The notes under the pieces: generated by a model
The model's database searches: none
Told to the model about the DNA's origin: nothing
The model's input: the letters and a program-made list of their open reading frames with translations, nothing else
DNA from: Hibiscus mutabilis
Lineage: Eukaryota; Streptophyta; Magnoliopsida; Malvales; Malvaceae
DNA length: 64,000 nt
Reading direction: 5' to 3'
NCBI GenBank assembly: GCA_019671005.1
Contig: CM033726.1
Span: 22,133,657 to 22,197,656 of the forward strand
Shown here: piece after piece, positions 21,834-34,099 of the stretch
Layout: each line of letters starts with the position of its first letter
Numbering within the stretch: the first letter of the stretch is position 1
Position numbers and translations under genes: made by a program

Positions 21834-24800
21834 TGTAACACCCTTAACGTATATTTGATATTCGAATACACATTAAAGATGGTACTAACTGATTTTACAT
21901 TGATCTTCAGACTTGTAAATTTTTTTAATATGCAAAACTAATTTGATTAAACAACCCTTTCACGGTTTTCATTAAATTACAAATCTGTCTAGAGTCACCT
22001 AGTTTCTACCCTGAATTGGTTTATAAAATGCTTTAAGCAATTATTAAAATAAAAATATAATTTAGGGTGAAAACTATGTGTGTTACCTAGACCCTTTCTT
22101 GATTTTAAAATCGCTACACGATAATCAACCAACTAAGTTTAAAATCATTTAAAGTACCTTTTCTAATATTCTTAATTCCCCAAACTAAGTCATGCTTCTA
22201 AATCATACAAAATAGCTACGTATTTTACATCTATACATGCCCCACTATACTAGGATGTGGTGATACTTACTGATAAAACCGACAAACTTGATCCAATGAT
22301 GTGCAGCTCCTCATCTACTATCTGTTCCAAAGTACCTACGTGTGATACAAAACACACATTAAATATAACTTAATGAGGCATAATCATAATAATGTAAAAC
22401 AATGTATAATAACATAGCTCTACAGATGGGCAACCGATTTCCAATTGCAGTTGATAACATTTTAAACATGTATAGAACTACCTTGCATGTATAATTTATT
22501 TAACCAATATAATATTCAAATCATAGGATTCCATCTATCTTATCAGTCTTGTGTACATTAAGCTTTCAGCTTAACTAATTGCATACCTGCATTTCAAGTA
22601 TTATAGCGAAAGTATAAAATCATGCCATCTGTAATGCATGAATAATCATATATCCTAACTATCTTAAGAATCTTGATATCAATGGTTCATGATCATCAAG
22701 TAGTCGTGCTTTCATTACACAATCATTCGCATATCATATTCTCTAATATAGTCATACTTTCGTCATGCAATCATTTATATATCATATTCTCTAATATAAT
22801 CCAAAGTTCAAAATCATTTGATGCCAAGTACGCGAGTCATCATGACGCCATAGTGTCTACAACACTGTAGCATCTGCATCGCTAAAGCAATTGATATGAG
22901 TACGTACTTGAGGACGCCCTTTGTTCCTTGCACAACACCTTAGTGTCTATCTTAGCACCGTAGTGCCTACATTATCTCAGCACCGTAGTGCCAACATTGT
23001 CTCAGCACCGTAGTGCCTGCATTGTCTCAGCACCGTTGTGCCTACATTGTCTCAGCACCGTAGTGCCTACATTATCTCAGCACCATAGTGCCTACATTGT
23101 CTCATTAGTACTTGGGCATAACAATATAATACTTTCACCTTCAATATCCAATCCATCAATACTATCAACCATAATTCGATAATGAACATTTCATACCCAA
23201 AATCTGTAATCTGATTTATCTCAAATAAATTATTATGCTAAATCCATGTATCACATATGCTATTTAATATTTCATTGATCAACATACATTTTCATTATTA
23301 TCAAAGTTGATTGATTGCAAGTCTTCTTCACATCATATATATATAAACAGATAAAAATGCATTCATTCATCTCGCATATATAATAAATAAATAAAAATTA
23401 CACTCACCTGGGCCATTTATTAGCATGCCTCACTAAATTCTACTCGATCCTTCCCTTCATAGTGCCTCGAATTTTCTTTGATTCGGATTTGATTTCATTA
23501 TCCACATAAATATAAACAAACATTTGTTAGATTCATTTCTAACAAAACTTCAATCAAGCTATCTAATCATTTAACATAAAAATTTCTATAATTAACTTCT
23601 AATTTATACTAACTTCTTCTTATTTTTCTAGTTGTCAATTTAGTCCCATTACTTACTTCAAACCACCAATTCATCATCTTCTTCATCAAATAATTATTCA
23701 AAATAATTCTCTCTAATTTTCTTTCTTTGCCAAAATAGTCACTAAAATGCAAAGGTAAGGATTCAAACTTCTTAACTTTGCAATTTAGTCCACAAATCAA
23801 CATTACTACCTTAATTCTATTATTTTATCTAAGAAAATCAAATTTAATCCCCATCCAAGAATTCATTTTTCCTATTTGGTCACTTGATTTTGACAATTGT
23901 CAAAATGGTCACTAATTCGATTCAACATCGGTTTAGCATTCTAACATCAATTTCATATCTCCAACATCATTAATTACATAAATACATTCCAATTTCATAA
24001 AATTCAGATTCGGTCCCTTAACTTTGAAGCTTGCCGAATTGGTCCCTATGTATTCTAATTTTAATTCTAACTTCATACAACATATTCGATTCATAAAATC
24101 TCATAATCACAATTTTCATAAAATTTTCCCATTATTCTAACATGTGGCCGAATTGGTCACTTGGCTTCTCTAGGCTCATTTTTCATTCAAACAACATTCT
24201 AACATGCTTAAATAAATTTTCCAGCATATATTCTTCATTTCCAAGAATTAACATTTAAATCCCCAATTTACTCCTACTTGCCAGATTTGGGTGTCTAAAC
24301 TTTTCACGGACTTTATTTTAGTCCAAATGCAATAATCAAGCTTCTAAATTCATAATCTCTTCAAATCCATCACTAGGATAATTTTCACAATATTTTCCCT
24401 AATTTACCAAGTATGACAAAATAGTCATTTAAAGGACTAGTTGAGGATTTTTCATTCTAGCATCAAAATCAAGCTTTTAATATCATCAATCTTTCATTTT
24501 AATCATTAATTTCAAAACCCTAAATAAAATCCCAAATTCTAAGGCTAGGGGTTTTAATCCTTAAACATGAAATTAATCACAATCTTAGTTTGATTTCATC
24601 TCTATAACACTAAATTTGCATAGTTCAAGCTTCAATCTAAACATGGAACATGAAACCCTATTTTCTCTCTCTTGAATAACATAATCAAATCTTTATAACT
24701 CTTGATAAAATTACTATGAAATGAAAGAGAATTGAAAATAGATCAACTTTCTATCAAAAACATACCTTGAATCTTGTTTGGGAGCCTTCAAAAAGCTTTG

Positions 24801-26419
24801 GAATTTTTTTTGTGTATTTCCCCCATTTTTCTCTATTATTTCGAATTGAAGAGGAGGAAGATGAACATTTTTGTTCATCTTTTTTTAATTTATGCCACAT
24901 GTAATAATAAATTGAATTTTTTATTCATTTTAGTTCTTTTTCCAAAATTAACCTCCAACTGAATCATAATTTACAAGTTACCATTCTAGTTCAATTCCAA
25001 CCAAATTCCATTCAACTCTAACCAAACTAGAGTAATGCTTTCACATGGAAAATTACCATATTACCCATGATACTTTCAAAATATTTCAAAATTGCCAATG
25101 TGGCCAAATTACTCACTTAAATCACTAATTTTGCCATTTTGTAAAAATCCAACTATTCTAGTTAGATTACAATCCACCAATTAATAATTTATTCATAAAA
25201 AATATTTTGTGAATTTTTCGTGACTTATGGTGCAGCCTCTGAAATTTCGATTCGATCTGATTTCCTGATATTCACTTACTACTTCTTCTACGATCCCCCT
25301 TCACCGGGCTATCAAATAAATTCTAAAAATTCCATATTTTCATATCTGAAAAATAAATAATATTATCAAATAATATATTCCATATTTATGAAGTCAAACT
25401 TAAAATTTTGACTCAATCCAATATACTGATAATTTTACTCAAAATCTTTATCAGATAAAATTTCTCTTAATAATTCTTTATCAGATATCCATACGAATAA
25501 TATTAACTCGAATTGATTCCTTTTTATCAATCTCAAGTACTGACATAAGACCTTCCCAATAGGTCACCCATCCTATGCCTTGAGCACGCTTAACTTTGCA
25601 GTTCAATCGAAATTCGATATCTTATACTGCATTTTTATTCCCGGGATCTACATCAGGTTTTTCTCCATGATTTGTTTAATCTATGTACATGATAAAATAA
25701 TTACTGATAAATTCTCCAAATATTCATAAAATAATATGTTATAACTCTTCCAAAGTCTATGGAATCATCTCCGAAATTTTAGCTTGATCCGATTTACCAA
25801 TAAATGCCAAGAATTTTATCGGTTAGTAATTAAATTCCTTAATCAAAATAATTATAGGATCCATCCTGAATTGAACTAAAATATTTTCAACACTTGGAAA
25901 TGACTTTTATAACCTTTCTCTATCATATGGTAAAATTTCATAATTTTTCAGTTCGATCCGGGTGTCCAAATTCCACTTAAACATTGACTGCGATTTCCCA
26001 ATAATCGAAATATCAGATCAAACCAGTAATTCCTCATTCGATCCACACCAATGGATGCTCTATCTATTTATGAAATAAAACACCTAACTTTTCGGAAATT
26101 ACAACTTTGGTCATTCAACTTTTCATATTTCAACTTGTACCACCAAAGTTTAAAAACTTATCATTTTGGTCACTTAACTGTAACCTTGAATTCCCATTCA
26201 AATTTTCCTTGGATTTTAACCAAATTTTGCGAGTATCCTATTTTACTCGTTCTTTATCACATAACACATTAAAACCTCTGAAATTTCTTTTCTACAGTCC
26301 ATAATTGAGAAAATCCTAACTTTTACATTTTTATCATTTTAGTCACTAAGTAAACTTTTAAGCCCTTATCTTAGTACTAAATGACCCTTAATCAACATAG
26401 CAAATTTTGGGGTATTACA
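21834..26419 (-). repeat. 5' LTR of element E (about 4.6 kb)
   Basis: On the plus strand it runs from TGTAACACCC to GGTATTACA. It holds no credible coding sequence. Contents I can see: a 25-bp minisatellite (22931-23104), A/T-rich tracts, and a long segment of short phrases of the type GGTCACTTAAC/TTTAGTCAC, as in many plant LTRs. It has no clear GTAYCGRTAC cluster, unlike the other chromovirus LTRs here. Confidence 0.85.
22931..23104. repeat. 25-bp minisatellite CAGCACCGTAGTGCCTACATTGTCT (split as CAGCACCGTAGTGC + CTACATTGTCT)
   Basis: Six clear tandem units from about 22953, with degenerate ones upstream to about 22850. Each unit contains GCAC-CGTA-GTGC, a short dyad. Any reading frame across it is only the translated repeat. 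Confidence 0.85.
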
Positions 26420-27309
26420 AACTAAATGCAATAAAAAGTAAAGATGAAGCAATAATCAAAGGACAAACAGATGTTGTAGCAAATATTCAGATAATTATGG
26501 ATGTTGGGTTTATTGCTTAGGAACTATGCTAATTACCATTCGAATGTTATAACAGTTGGCAATACATGTCTGCGTAAACCAATTAGATCTTCATATACTC
26601 AACATAATTTTCTAATAAACTTCTGACTTTCTCGATGCCTAGAAGTTAATAACATTGAAGCTAAGGTAACACATGTATGCATGAACCCTAACAACTCTAT
26701 TATTTATTTAAGTTCTCCTTATTAGTCGTTAAAACCCTAAACTTATATCTAAGCTAGATTAAGACTATGTTAACAGCTTAGCCCCACTATTCACGTTTGT
26801 CTAACCTAACTCTCTCGATATGATGCCATAGATCAATAATTAAAAGGCCTATCTCGATAGCTCTAACAATAACTACGCATGAAGAACGATGAACAGAATA
26901 GATAAAGGGAAAGCCTATAACATTGAACAATAATTAAAACATAGAATCCTAGAATAATAAAACCCAAACAAAGTATTTAACTCATGTCTGAGAAAATATC
27001 ATCTATAATAAAAAAATTAAAAACATAGCAGTCGATAAAGGAAGAGAGAATGATAATCAAAGCATCATGAGATTTCTTTACATGTCATTAATGGCTCAAT
27101 AAAGGAGAGGGGACCATGCATTAAATCATATTAAAGGATCCAAGATTTCTCTCCAGTGCCACAGTGAATGTTGTAGCATCCAGTCCAGCACAAGAGAATT
27201 TTAATCCAATGTTCCAACACTCCACTGCTTCGTTATCTCATGCGCAAGCAACACTAAAAAACACTACCTTTCCCATTAATAGCATCAATATAGATAAACA
27301 TTAAGATCA
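26420..27309 (-). repeat. 3' LTR of element F, truncated at the E junction
   Basis: About 890 bases, reverse-oriented relative to D's LTR and sharing blocks with it (CAGATAATTATGGA, GGGTTTATTGCT, CATGTCTGCGTAAACC). It ends in CA at 27309 next to the tract/hairpin module. Roughly 220 bases at its left end are missing where E abuts. Confidence 0.7.
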
Positions 27310-27721
27310 AACACCATAACTCCATAATTATTGCTTGTCATCAAGCAATGCAAAGTAGACTAAACTAAATACTAAACAAAAGCAAACAACCCATTGTATT
27401 AAAGGTTCCAACTAAGCTGTGATTTCAAAATTCCAAAACATGCTGCAATAGTAATTCATTCCTCAACTATTTTAAAGTAGTGCAAACACAACTCACCTAG
27501 TATACTAAGATAGAAAGATGCATAGAAGAGTGTCCTCAACAGTTTCGCTAATGTTATCAAGTTTTCAATTAATTTTCATTATTTTCTCATTTTTGGGAGT
27601 TTTTAAACCTTTAATTGCTACATTGAGCATTCAGTTCATTTAGATTAATTAATGCATTGGCATCAAAGAATCGACCTAGAATTTCCCTAAGGCTTCTTAA
27701 GCTTTTTGAAACCATGCGACA
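27310..27721 (-). mobile_element. 3' internal end of element F, with LTR-proximal hairpin
   Basis: Right after the LTR is a decayed purine tract, then ATTGCTTG-TCAT-CAAGCAAT (27330-27349), a perfect 8-bp stem identical in both arms to the one in I (50334-50353). The remainder is A/T-rich untranslated DNA. The element resumes at 38465 after the insertion of G; the five bases CGACA (27717-27721) are the left target duplication. Confidence 0.75.
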
Positions 27722-30686
27722 TGTACCACCCCAAAAATCGGTCTAGTCAGAATTAGGTTGCGGTGATCGAAAATTTTGTATTGGATTGGTCTGATTATTG
27801 TAATGACTCTAATTTTGTACTTAATTGCATTGTAATGAACTTCAATTCAGTCCAATTATTAATCTTGGACCTTTTTGGAAGAATTCAAAGTCATTTAGTG
27901 ACCAAATTGAGAAAAATAAAAGTTTAGGGGTAAAGTTCAAACCTTAGAAAGTCGAGGGATCAACCTCATAATTCTACCTTTTCGAGGTGCAAGTCACCTT
28001 CTTGCTTGGATTCATTCACGTGAAGATGACTAAAAATATGTCATAAGAGATGACAGATTAAATTGGAAAAGAAATGGAAAAGGCCTTGTGAAATTTTTAT
28101 TGTTTTAAAGGTTTCCTTCCAAGCTAGGAAACCACCTAATTGGTTACTTGGGAGGCAACCATTAATTGGGATGGAAATACATGACATATTAACAAATAAG
28201 AGGAAGAAAAGATGGAACAATTTGCTTAAATCTAAACCGAGACAAAGCTTCATCTTTTCCCACCAAGATAAACAAGCTCTTTCATTGTCATCTTCTTCAC
28301 CAAGCTTAAGCAAGCACCTCACTTAGTTCCTTGAGATTTATTTGATTTCTCTACATCAAATTTAAGCTCTTGGATTGGTGAGTTAAACCCCTCAAACAAT
28401 TTGTTGATCTCATGGATATTTGAGGTTTATTTCAAGATTAGGTCTTGAAAGTCAAAGTTTGAACCCATGTGTTATAGGCTTAATTCCACGGAAGTAATGT
28501 TGTGTACAAGCTTTATTAAGCTTGGATATTGATTTTGAATCATTGATTATGATTGTAACAATTTCCCTAATTTCTTGCCTAGCTCAAACTTTGGAAGATC
28601 AACCATCATCTCCTACTAGAGCTAAAGGCAAGGGACTGTAATCCGAGAGCCTTGAGAGCTACGAAAATCAAGGTGAGTGTATTCGGAGTCCCAAAATTAG
28701 GCTAGGTGCCTTTCTGATTTCATTTTCATTAAATATATGATTGCTATTATTGATAGCAAAGTCATCGCATTGAACCCCTTTTGAGGGTGTATTGGTAAGC
28801 TTCCTTATTGAACTATTGAAACATTAAGTTGATTGTTGTCATTGAATATTGTCATTGAATCATGGAGCATCAAGCATTGTCATTGAACTATGGAGTATTG
28901 ATTATTGTCATCGAATCACTAATATTGACCATTGAACCATTATTATTGTCATTGAATTATTGAATATATCGTTATTGGCCAACTATTGTTATCGAACTCA
29001 TCAGATCATTGAAATGGACCTAAGGGTCAACATATTGTTATCGGATCACTGAATCTATTGATATTGATAATATATTAAACATTGGCTTAAATTACCGGAC
29101 CTTGGATTCGAGTGGACATTTGATACAATTCAAATGTCATAGGATTTACGAGCTCATTGGTACGGGTGGACTACGGTCTTGGGGCTATGGCCTTTATATT
29201 AGCGAGGTAGAGGGATGTTGTGTTGGTCAATTGGCGAGGTAGATGGACTAGACCTTTATTGATTTGGCGAGGTATTGGAATCTGCATATCTACTATTTTG
29301 ATCGATCCAATGGTTATTATTGATATATATAGATTATTGATATTGAATAAAAGAACCAATGATATTGAACTTATTGCATTGATATTGAACGTTGATGAAA
29401 TGTCATGAAAATATTGCCTAAGCATGCATTTGAATGCATATTGTATTTTTGTGACTACCTCAGTAGGGAATGTATGCCTAATGCATTCATCTTCATGCAT
29501 TTTCAAGTTAAGCAAAGTGGTCGAGAGATCAGACAACCTTTTTGAAGATTTTGGCAGCTCCTACAAGGGTGAATGTAATGTTTACTTCCCTTACGTACTC
29601 CTAGAATGGTGGCATAGTTGTTGTAGTAGTCACTTGTATGCTTTTGATATGTGTATGTTATGCATGTTATAAGAATGCTTAAAAAGGCCTAAAATGACTT
29701 TTAGTAAAGGCTTAATATGGTAAAAATTGCTTAAGTGGCTAGAAAGGTGAAAACCTAGTAAACGGATTCATATGAACATGAAATTTGGAATGCTTATAGA
29801 TTATGTTGATATTAATTTGCTGGTAAAATCTCATTGTATTTGGACATTGTTTGATTTGCTAAATATGATAAAAAAAAATAGAACAAATCTGTCATTTTAG
29901 TGCATGGCGTATCGATATGGTTGATGGTGTATCGATACGGGTATGCATATTTGGACACAATCAACGTTGGTCAACATGGTGTATTGATACGTCAAAGGGT
30001 GTATCGATACAAAAAGTCAACACTAGAATCTGGAAAATTAAATGCATCGATACAGACTTAGGGTGTATCGAAACGAGTCAACCTGGTCAACCTGTACCAA
30101 TACAGTTACCCAGCTGTACCGATACGAGAATTGTTCATTGGATTCTGATAATTAAAAAATATGCATGGCGTGCCGATATAGATAGGCACCGTATCGATAC
30201 GGGCTCAATGTCTCTCAACTATTTTAACAGCCATGACATAGGCGTATCGGTACGGTCTCTCGAGTACCGATACCGATATAGGTAAATTCATTAATAGTTA
30301 ATTGGAATAAGTTTAAAATATTGCATATTAGTCACTAAACATTGTGTGGTGTAATTGAATGGGTAAATGAACTTCAATTAACATGAAGATTTGTATAATC
30401 ATTGGCTATAGGCTAAATTTCATTATGGTAAGGTTAATTTCAAAAAGGGACCTCAAAAAATATTAAAATTAAAGATTAGTCCCTAAAACTTATAAAAGAT
30501 TAAAATTGGTCCTAAATGGATAACCACATTTTCATATTGCATTAATTGAACTGGTGATATCATTTTTATTGTTTGTTAAGCATGATAACATTAAATTATC
30601 GAATATTGTTTGCACCAATCATCGCATTGTTCTCTAGTAACGCCTCCCGACCCGATTCTCAACCAGACAGGGAATGAGGTGTTACA
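27722..30686 (+). repeat. 5' LTR of element G
   Basis: Starts TGTACCACCCC and ends GTGTTACA. It contains a region of repeated ATTGTCATTGAAT phrases (about 28830-29060) and the palindrome cluster at 29905-30285. Open stretches such as 28063-28326 and 29917-30285 have no protein resemblance and are treated as non-coding. Confidence 0.95.
29905..30285. repeat. GTAYCGRTAC palindrome cluster in 5' LTR of G
   Basis: About a dozen copies of GTATCGATAC or close variants in 380 bases (for example at about 29928, 30001, 30115, 30190, 30243, 30267). The cluster ends about 400 bases before the LTR end. A matching cluster is in the 3' LTR at 37683-38063. Confidence 0.85.
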
Positions 30687-30690
30687 TTTT

Positions 30691-30702
30691 TGGTATCAGA
30701 GC
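30691..30702 (+). promoter_or_regulatory. Primer binding site of element G, initiator tRNA-Met type
   Basis: TGGTATCAGAGC, exact match to the standard site, 4 bases after the LTR. Confidence 0.95.
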
Positions 30703-30825
30703 TAGAGTTTAGTCGATTCTAGGACTAACTGCTGGTTATTGTATTTTTATTGCATTGCATTATGCCACCTAGGAGTTACTATTGTATAGTGTGACTTGCC
30801 GACTAATTCGATCTCTTTCTTATAG

Positions 30826-31990
30826 ATGTCTGACTCTGTAGAAGCTCACATAGATGAGCATTTTATCGACTCCTCTACCCATGGTGAGGAGGTTAGAGGT
30901 AAAGATCCTCCACCACCGCAAAACCCTCTAGTACAAGATCCTGAGCCGGAGGCAATGACTGCTCAGGCTAAGTGTTACCAAAACATGGCTGACATGTTCA
31001 AACGATTTATTGCTTCCATAAAAGCCGACCAGGCTATGCAACCTACTGCACTGATTATCCAATATATTATATCCCCTATAGACAAGCTATCTCAACATTG
31101 GGACCTTTACAGGACAGGATGATGACAATCCTGAGATTGCAAAATACTGGTTGGATAACACGCTACGAATCTTGAACAAGCAACTGTAATGCTCAGATGA
31201 ACAGAAGCTAGAATGCTCCCTTGTATTGCTGGCTGACGAAGCACTCCAATGGTGGGAGACTACTATTCTCACGGCCCCTAAAAAAGCTTTTACTTGGGAG
31301 TTCTTCCTTCAAGAATTTCGTAATAAATACATCAGTGAGTATTACCTCGCAGAGAGATGTAGCATCTTCCTCTATCTCAATCAAGGTGGACGACCCATGG
31401 AGCAGTATATCCATGGATTTTGTAAGTATTGTCGATACAGAGCTGAATATATCAAGGAGGAAAAGAAGTGTATAATGTTTATTGTTGGGCACAGTAACGA
31501 GCTGTGCCCTATGTTTATAGCTTTGGGCATCACTAATTTTCAGGACCGATGAATCGGGTCAAGGGTACCAAAGCTGTCCAAAAAGCACAGAGATTTGGAG
31601 GATCTAATAGATCTAAGAAGAGGCAACATGATGATTCTTATCCTCCAAAGCCTAACAAGAAAGAAAAATATCGAGGTCTGAAGTAGAGTATATATCCTCA
31701 GCCTTCCCAATCTAGGAATACTGCTAGACCGCAGACGATGATCCAGTCGTTTTCCAAAGCTGCATTAGTTGAGAGTACTGGAGGTTCAGAACGAGCCGTG
31801 CAACATCTAGTATGCAATTACTATTTGAATAAACATCATGCGGGACAATATCACAAGTATTCTGGATCTTGCTATTTCTATGGTGAATAGAGCCATTTTA
31901 TCCGAGACTATCCATTGAATACCAACAAGCCTGTTGCCACACCAACCTTTACAACATCACCTGCTCATTCTTATTGAGGTAAAGGATCGA
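30826..31990 (+). pseudogene. gag of element G
   Basis: Start ATG 30826 (MSDSVEAHIDEHF). The capsid region continues in another frame from about 31226 (ADEALQWWETTI; FLQEFRNKYISEYY), the usual plant retrotransposon gag pattern, so there is at least one frameshift near 31120. The zinc knuckle near 31870 is damaged (CYFYGE, stop, SHFIRDYP): Cys residues are lost and a TAG is present. Gag would form the particle; this copy cannot. Confidence 0.85.
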
Positions 31991-32037
31991 AGCAGGGTTC
32001 ATCGGGAGCTACAAGGAGACCTAATGGCTCAGCTAAG

Positions 32038-32781
32038 GTGTCAAACATGCAGGATTCAATGGCCCCTGCTCAGATATATCATGTGAGGAGCCGAGAGAAG
32101 GAGGATGATCCTGACATCATTGTAGGTACCATTGAGATGCACTCCCATACTACTTATGCATTGATTGATATTGGCTCCACACGTTCTTTCATTAGTATGA
32201 TGCTAGCTAAGAAACATAAGATATCCTTTGAACCTGTAGTATCTAAGATCATTGTAACCAATCCATTGGGTGGTTGTGTCACCTTAAGCCTTGTATGTAA
32301 AAATTATCTTTTAATGATCCAAGGGATTCCTTTTTCGGCCAACCTAATGGCATTACCGATTCTTGAGTTTGATGTTACAGTGAGACTGGATTGGCTCAGT
32401 GAACATCAAGCTTGGGTGGATTGTTCTAAAGAGAAGTTGTACCTTCTTGGTCTTCGTAAGGAGAGTGTCACCCTGATGAGTTCGAGGAACTCATCTTTGT
32501 ATGCTTTGACCTTGGAAATCAAGGATGAACCTCAGTTGCACAATATTGATACTGTGTGTGAATTCCCTGATATCTTTCCTGATGAACTTCCAGGTTTACC
32601 TCCAACCCGTGAGGTGGAATTCGACATCAAAGTGCAACCTGGAACGGCCCCAGTTTCCATTGCACCTTACCGTATAGCTGCATTCGAGCTTAAGGAACTA
32701 AAGGCTCAGATTCAAGATTTTCTCGATAAGGGTTTCATTCTACTGAGTTCTTTACCTTGGGAGCTCTGGTCCTCTTCGTAA
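32038..32781 (+). pseudogene. Protease and RT linker of element G
   Basis: 248 codons open. The aspartic protease site is ALIDIGSTRSFIS (near 32160), D-I-G rather than the usual D-S/T-G. The following segment VRLDWLSEHQAWVDC matches the LGMDWL conserved block, and FPDIFPDELPGLPPTREVEF is the linker before RT. It ends when the frame shifts around 32760 into the RT frame. Confidence 0.85.
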
Positions 32782-33900
32782 AGAAAAATGATGGATCTAT
32801 GAGGCTGTGTATTGACTACCGGCAATTAAACAAGGTGACCATCAAGAACAAGTATCCCCTACCGAGAATTGATGACTTGTTCAATCAGCTTAAGGATGTC
32901 GTTGTGTTTTCCAAGTTCAATCTAAGGTCAGGGTACTACCAAATGAGAGTTAAAGATTGTGATGTACCCAAAACTGCCTTTCGTACTAGGTACGGGCACT
33001 ATGAATTCTTGGTAATGCCATTTGGGCTAACCAATACACCGGTAGCCTTTATGGACTTGATGAACTCTATTTTTAGACCCTATCTAGATAAATTCGTTGT
33101 GGTGTTTATTAGATGACATACTGATCTATTCTAAGAATACTATAGAGCATCGAGATCACCTTCGCATTGTGTTGCAGACCCTAAGGGAGAAGCAGCTATT
33201 TGCTAAGTTCTCCAAGTGCGAGTTCTGGCTCACCGAAGTTGCCTTTCTTGGGCACATTGTATCAGCTTCGGGTATCCAAGTGGACCACAGAAAAACATTG
33301 GACAAGTAAGAAGCTTCCTTGGTTTAGCTGACTATTATCAGAGAATCATGAAAGGATTTTCCATAATAGTAGCACCTTTGACAAATTTATTGAGAAAAGA
33401 CACCCTTTTTGTTTGGACCTAGGAACAACAAAGAAGCTTCGATCAGCTAAAGCAAGTTTTGACTCATGCACCATCCTAACCCACCCCGAGTCTGGCAAAG
33501 ACTACACAGTCTATAGTGATGCATCACATCTCGAGTTAGGATGTGTTCTTATACAATAGGGCAAGGTTATAGCTTATACATTTCGACAACTTAAGCCGCA
33601 TGAGTTAAACTACCCTACTCTCGATTTAGAATTGGTTGTAGTTGTCTTCACGCTGAAAATTTGGAGGCATTATCTCTACAGAGAGAAATGTTACCTCTTT
33701 ATCAATCACAAGAGTCTTAGATACCTGTTAACTCAGAAGGAGTTGAATCTTCGACAACGAATATGGATAGAACTCCTCAAAGACTATGATCTTGTTATTG
33801 ATTATCACCCGAACAAGACCAACATTGTGGCTGATGCACTCAGCCGCAAGCCTCAGCCTGGTGAGTATCGTCATTATCATTGAACCCTATATTTCAATGT
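32757..33900 (+). pseudogene. Reverse transcriptase-RNase H of element G
   Basis: RT fingers and palm: LCIDYRQLNKVTIKNKYPLPRIDDLF, then FSKFNLRSGYYQ (the first catalytic Asp of KIDL is Asn), YGHYEFLVMPFGLTN. At 33108-33112 one extra base sits inside the F-I-D-D box, shifting the frame exactly at the catalytic pair. Thumb: FLGHIVSASGIQV. RNase H: DYHPNKTNIVADALSRK near 33830 with HKSLRYLLTQKELNLRQ. At least four frameshifts separate these pieces. Confidence 0.9.
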
Positions 33901-34099
33901 ATCAAACTCATTAAACAATCTTTGTGTTGTAGCTCCCCATGCTATCAACGCTCACTTCCAACTTCGGAAACATCTTTGTCTTGTGGATAAACTCCAAGTT
34001 CAGTCAACAATCGTATCAAAAATCAAAGCTCTGTAGGATCAAGATCCTCAGTTACAGTATATTGTTCTAAACTGCAAAGTGGTGATGAGTCTAATTTCA

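Larger units (their letters stand above)
19808..26419 (-). mobile_element. Element E: internally deleted chromovirus with a 4.6-kb LTR
   Basis: On the minus strand: 5' LTR 26419-21834, primer site 21828-21817, a remnant internal region of about 1 kb, a purine tract, and the first kilobase (in element orientation) of the 3' LTR (20807-19808). The two LTR copies align from TCCAATATACTG to the terminal TATTACA. Left of 19808 the sequence is the gag of D; right of 26419 it is the LTR of F. Because the left LTR is truncated, no target duplication can be checked. Confidence 0.85.

Noticed and set aside
22931..23104. CRISPR-like array
   Set aside because: Units are contiguous tandem repeats without unique spacers, in a plant LTR.
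22988..23182. Open plus-strand frame in the LTR of E with repeated Leu-Ser-Gln-His
   Set aside because: It is the 25-bp minisatellite read in one frame; no protein resemblance.
28063..28326. Open frames on both strands in the 5' LTR of G, repeated at 35881-36087
   Set aside because: The 3' LTR counterpart has a different length and frame; no domain seen. Treated as LTR non-coding DNA.
29917..30285. 122-codon open frame in the 5' LTR of G
   Set aside because: Covers only the palindrome cluster; broken in the 3' LTR copy, so not a conserved gene.
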